In this document: piece by piece, positions 6,989 to 7,808 of the stretch | Position numbering within the stretch: position 1 is the first letter of the stretch | Layout: the number at the start of each line of letters is the position of its first letter | Assembly (NCBI GenBank): GCA_945910715.1 | Contig: CAMDZU010000051.1 | Coordinates: forward strand, 1 to 7,808 | Direction of reading: 5' to 3' | DNA length: 7,808 bases | DNA from: an uncultured Clostridia bacterium | GTDB taxonomy: Bacteria > Bacillota > Clostridia > Oscillospirales > Ruminococcaceae | Made by a program: the position numbers and the translations under genes | Notes under the pieces: generated by a model | What the model was told of the DNA's origin: nothing | Database searches by the model: none | What the model saw: the letters and a program-made list of their open reading frames with translations, nothing else

Positions 6989-7037
6989 TTTACGAATTTA
7001 CGACTTTTTTACGACCGAAATTTTAACTCTTTTAACT
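6989..7037. repeat. AT-rich iterated motifs between two terminators
   Basis: TTTACGA occurs three times (6989-6995, 6997-7003, 7008-7014) and TTTTAACT twice (7021-7028, 7030-7037). GAAATTTTA also recurs around 6984 and 7017. The stretch holds no gene. It may be simple low-complexity drift or a set of binding sites; nothing further in it identifies a function. Confidence 0.55.
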
Positions 7038-7045
7038 TTTTTAAG

Positions 7046-7082
7046 AAACTGACTTCGCTTATATTGAAGTCAGTTTTGTTTT
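7046..7082 (+). terminator. strong intrinsic terminator of the ftsE-lysS operon
   Basis: A perfect 11-bp stem, AAACTGACTTC (7046-7056) with GAAGTCAGTTT (7066-7076), encloses a 9-base loop and runs into TTTTGTTTT. This is a textbook rho-independent terminator and separates the lysS end from the sigma-factor gene. Confidence 0.88.
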
Positions 7083-7152
7083 AGTATGGTTAAAAATGTA
7101 AATAAAAGAGCGAAACAATAATTTTACAATTAAAATGTTATTATCTGTTAAA

Positions 7153-7167
7153 TATAGTAAAGCTATA
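7153..7167. promoter_or_regulatory. dyad TATAG-N5-CTATA in the sigma-gene leader, overlapping a possible -10
   Basis: TATAG (7153-7157) and CTATA (7163-7167) are exact inverted arms, ending 20 bp before the sigma-factor ATG. TATAGT at 7153-7158 could be a -10 box with TTAAAA (7130-7135) 17 bp upstream as a poor -35. The promoter call is tentative because the region is very AT-rich; no clear ECF-type AAC/CGT promoter is seen. Confidence 0.3.
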
Positions 7168-7173
7168 AATTGC

Positions 7174-7179
7174 AAGGAG
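7174..7179 (+). promoter_or_regulatory. ribosome binding site of the sigma-factor gene
   Basis: AAGGAG lies 8 bases before the ATG at 7188. The only earlier in-frame candidate, a TTG at 7170, overlaps this site, so 7188 is the start. Confidence 0.8.
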
Positions 7180-7187
7180 AAGTACAA

Positions 7188-7721
7188 ATGTTATCGTTTT
7201 ATCTTCAGATGGTGGAAACTCCCGAGGAAAAAAGCCTTGTGGAATATCTTTACAATAATTATCGGCAGATTATGTATAAAACAGCCTTCTCAATTCTGCA
7301 TAATTCTAATGACGCAGAGGATGCCGTTCATGAAGCATTTTTGCGTGTAGTAAAAAACATTTCAAAATTTTCTGAATACTCAAGTAATGAAAATCTATCT
7401 TATTTAGTTATAACTGTGAGAGGTATTTCACTTGATATGCTTGCGGCGCAAAAAAGAAAAACTGTTCTTGACGAGGAAATGCCTGATACGATAGACGTTG
7501 AAGAAATTGCTGAGCAAAAAGCAGATTATGAAACCGCAATTAAGAATATTGGCAATCTTACTCCTGCACTGAGAAATATTGCAACGCTATATTTTGTCAA
7601 GCAAATGACCTATGCTGAAATTTCACAGTTGCTTGATAAAAACATTTCAACAATTCGTTCTTCTATTTCACGAGCAAAATCTATTTTAAGAACCCCTGAA
7701 AAGGAGAACAGCAATGAGTGA
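7188..7721 (+). CDS. ECF-like sigma-70 family RNA polymerase sigma factor
   Basis: A 177-residue protein with the two-domain layout of small alternative sigma factors. Region 2 spans about 16-80: YLYNNYRQIMYKTAFSIL, then the hallmark NDAEDAVHEAFLRVVKN (41-57). A variable acidic linker follows (EEMPDTIDVEEIAEQKADYE). Region 4 (about 113-170) has LTPALRNIATLYFVKQMTYA and a helix-turn-helix in AEISQLLDKNISTIRSSISRAK, which would read the -35 element. Length is usual for ECF factors. It would redirect RNA polymerase to a small regulon in response to a signal not visible here. Codon use differs from the upstream operon: Asn is AAT ten times and AAC three, Ile never ATC, and CAA appears alongside CAG. 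The next gene overlaps its end by 8 bp, a common arrangement for a sigma-associated regulator. Confidence 0.87.
   Translation: MLSFYLQMVETPEEKSLVEYLYNNYRQIMYKTAFSILHNSNDAEDAVHEAFLRVVKNISKFSEYSSNENLSYLVITVRGISLDMLAAQKRKTVLDEEMPDTIDVEEIAEQKADYETAIKNIGNLTPALRNIATLYFVKQMTYAEISQLLDKNISTIRSSISRAKSILRTPEKENSNE
7701..7706 (+). promoter_or_regulatory. ribosome binding site of the 3'-edge gene, inside the sigma gene
   Basis: AAGGAG lies 7 bases before the ATG at 7714, supporting a real overlapping start and translational coupling with the sigma factor. Confidence 0.75.
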
Positions 7722-7808
7722 AGATGAGGTTTTTGCATTGGTGCTTGAAATGCAATTGAATGCCGATATAGATGAGTATTCAAGACTTCCTGATCATAAG
7801 TTTTCAAT
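7714..7808 (+). CDS. start of an overlapping gene, possible anti-sigma or sigma-associated protein (cut by window edge)
   Basis: Only 31 whole codons are visible, with an acidic start MSEDEVFALVLEMQLNADID and then EYSRLPDHKFS. It begins with ATG at 7714, has a good ribosome binding site, and overlaps the sigma-factor stop by 8 bp. Proteins coded directly after such sigma factors in Firmicutes are often membrane anti-sigma factors, and short acidic N-termini with an H.FS motif occur in such neighbours as I recall. No membrane segment or zinc motif is visible in the part shown, so the function is inferred from position alone. Confidence 0.6.
   Translation, partial: MSEDEVFALVLEMQLNADIDEYSRLPDHKFS

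Noticed and set aside
7112..7140. ECF-type promoter based on GAAAC at 7112-7116
   Set aside because: No CGT-like -10 element occurs at the expected 16-17-base spacing.
1..7808. CRISPR array, insertion sequence, tRNA or rRNA gene, prophage or toxin-antitoxin genes
   Set aside because: No regularly spaced direct repeats, transposase motifs, tRNA cloverleaf, rRNA segment or phage proteins were seen; the window is almost fully occupied by recognised genes.

Overview
The window looks like a chromosomal segment from a Gram-positive, Clostridia-type bacterium. An Oscillospiraceae/Ruminococcus-like source is my best guess. The basis is gene content and order (a CdaR/PucR-type regulator, then ftsEX with a coiled-coil M23 hydrolase, an S41 protein, greA and lysS), strong AGGAGG-type ribosome binding sites, and protein sequence style. 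The genus is inference. All recognised genes are on the + strand.

Layout: positions 1-563 hold the 3' part of a CdaR/PucR-family regulator, cut by the window edge. A 135-bp gap with a weak terminator-like hairpin and a perfect inverted repeat leads into six closely spaced genes: ftsE (699-1397), ftsX (1384-2298, overlapping ftsE), a secreted coiled-coil M23 peptidase (2336-3667), a membrane-anchored PDZ/S41 protein (3688-4902), greA (4935-5411) and lysS (5434-6942). Gaps are 20-37 bp or overlaps, so one transcript is likely, ending at terminator-like structures at 6943-6968 and 7046-7082. A more AT-rich block follows, with short iterated motifs, an ECF-like sigma factor (7188-7721) and the start of an overlapping gene (7714 to the edge) that sits where an anti-sigma or sigma-associated gene usually does.

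How they work together: FtsE/FtsX form an ABC-type transmembrane complex that, in known systems, uses ATP hydrolysis to switch on extracellular peptidoglycan cleavage through a coiled-coil partner. The M23 protein next door has the coiled coil and an apparently complete zinc-peptidase site, so it could be partner and hydrolase in one chain. The S41 protein keeps the C-terminal-processing-protease architecture but appears to lack the catalytic Ser, Lys and Gln, which suggests a pseudoprotease scaffold or regulator in a cell-wall hydrolysis module. greA and lysS are housekeeping genes for transcript cleavage and Lys-tRNA charging.

The most interesting observation is the apparently dead S41 protein in the FtsEX operon. 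The rest of the main block looks like ordinary core genome. The sigma-factor block differs in base and codon use and may be a separately regulated accessory module.
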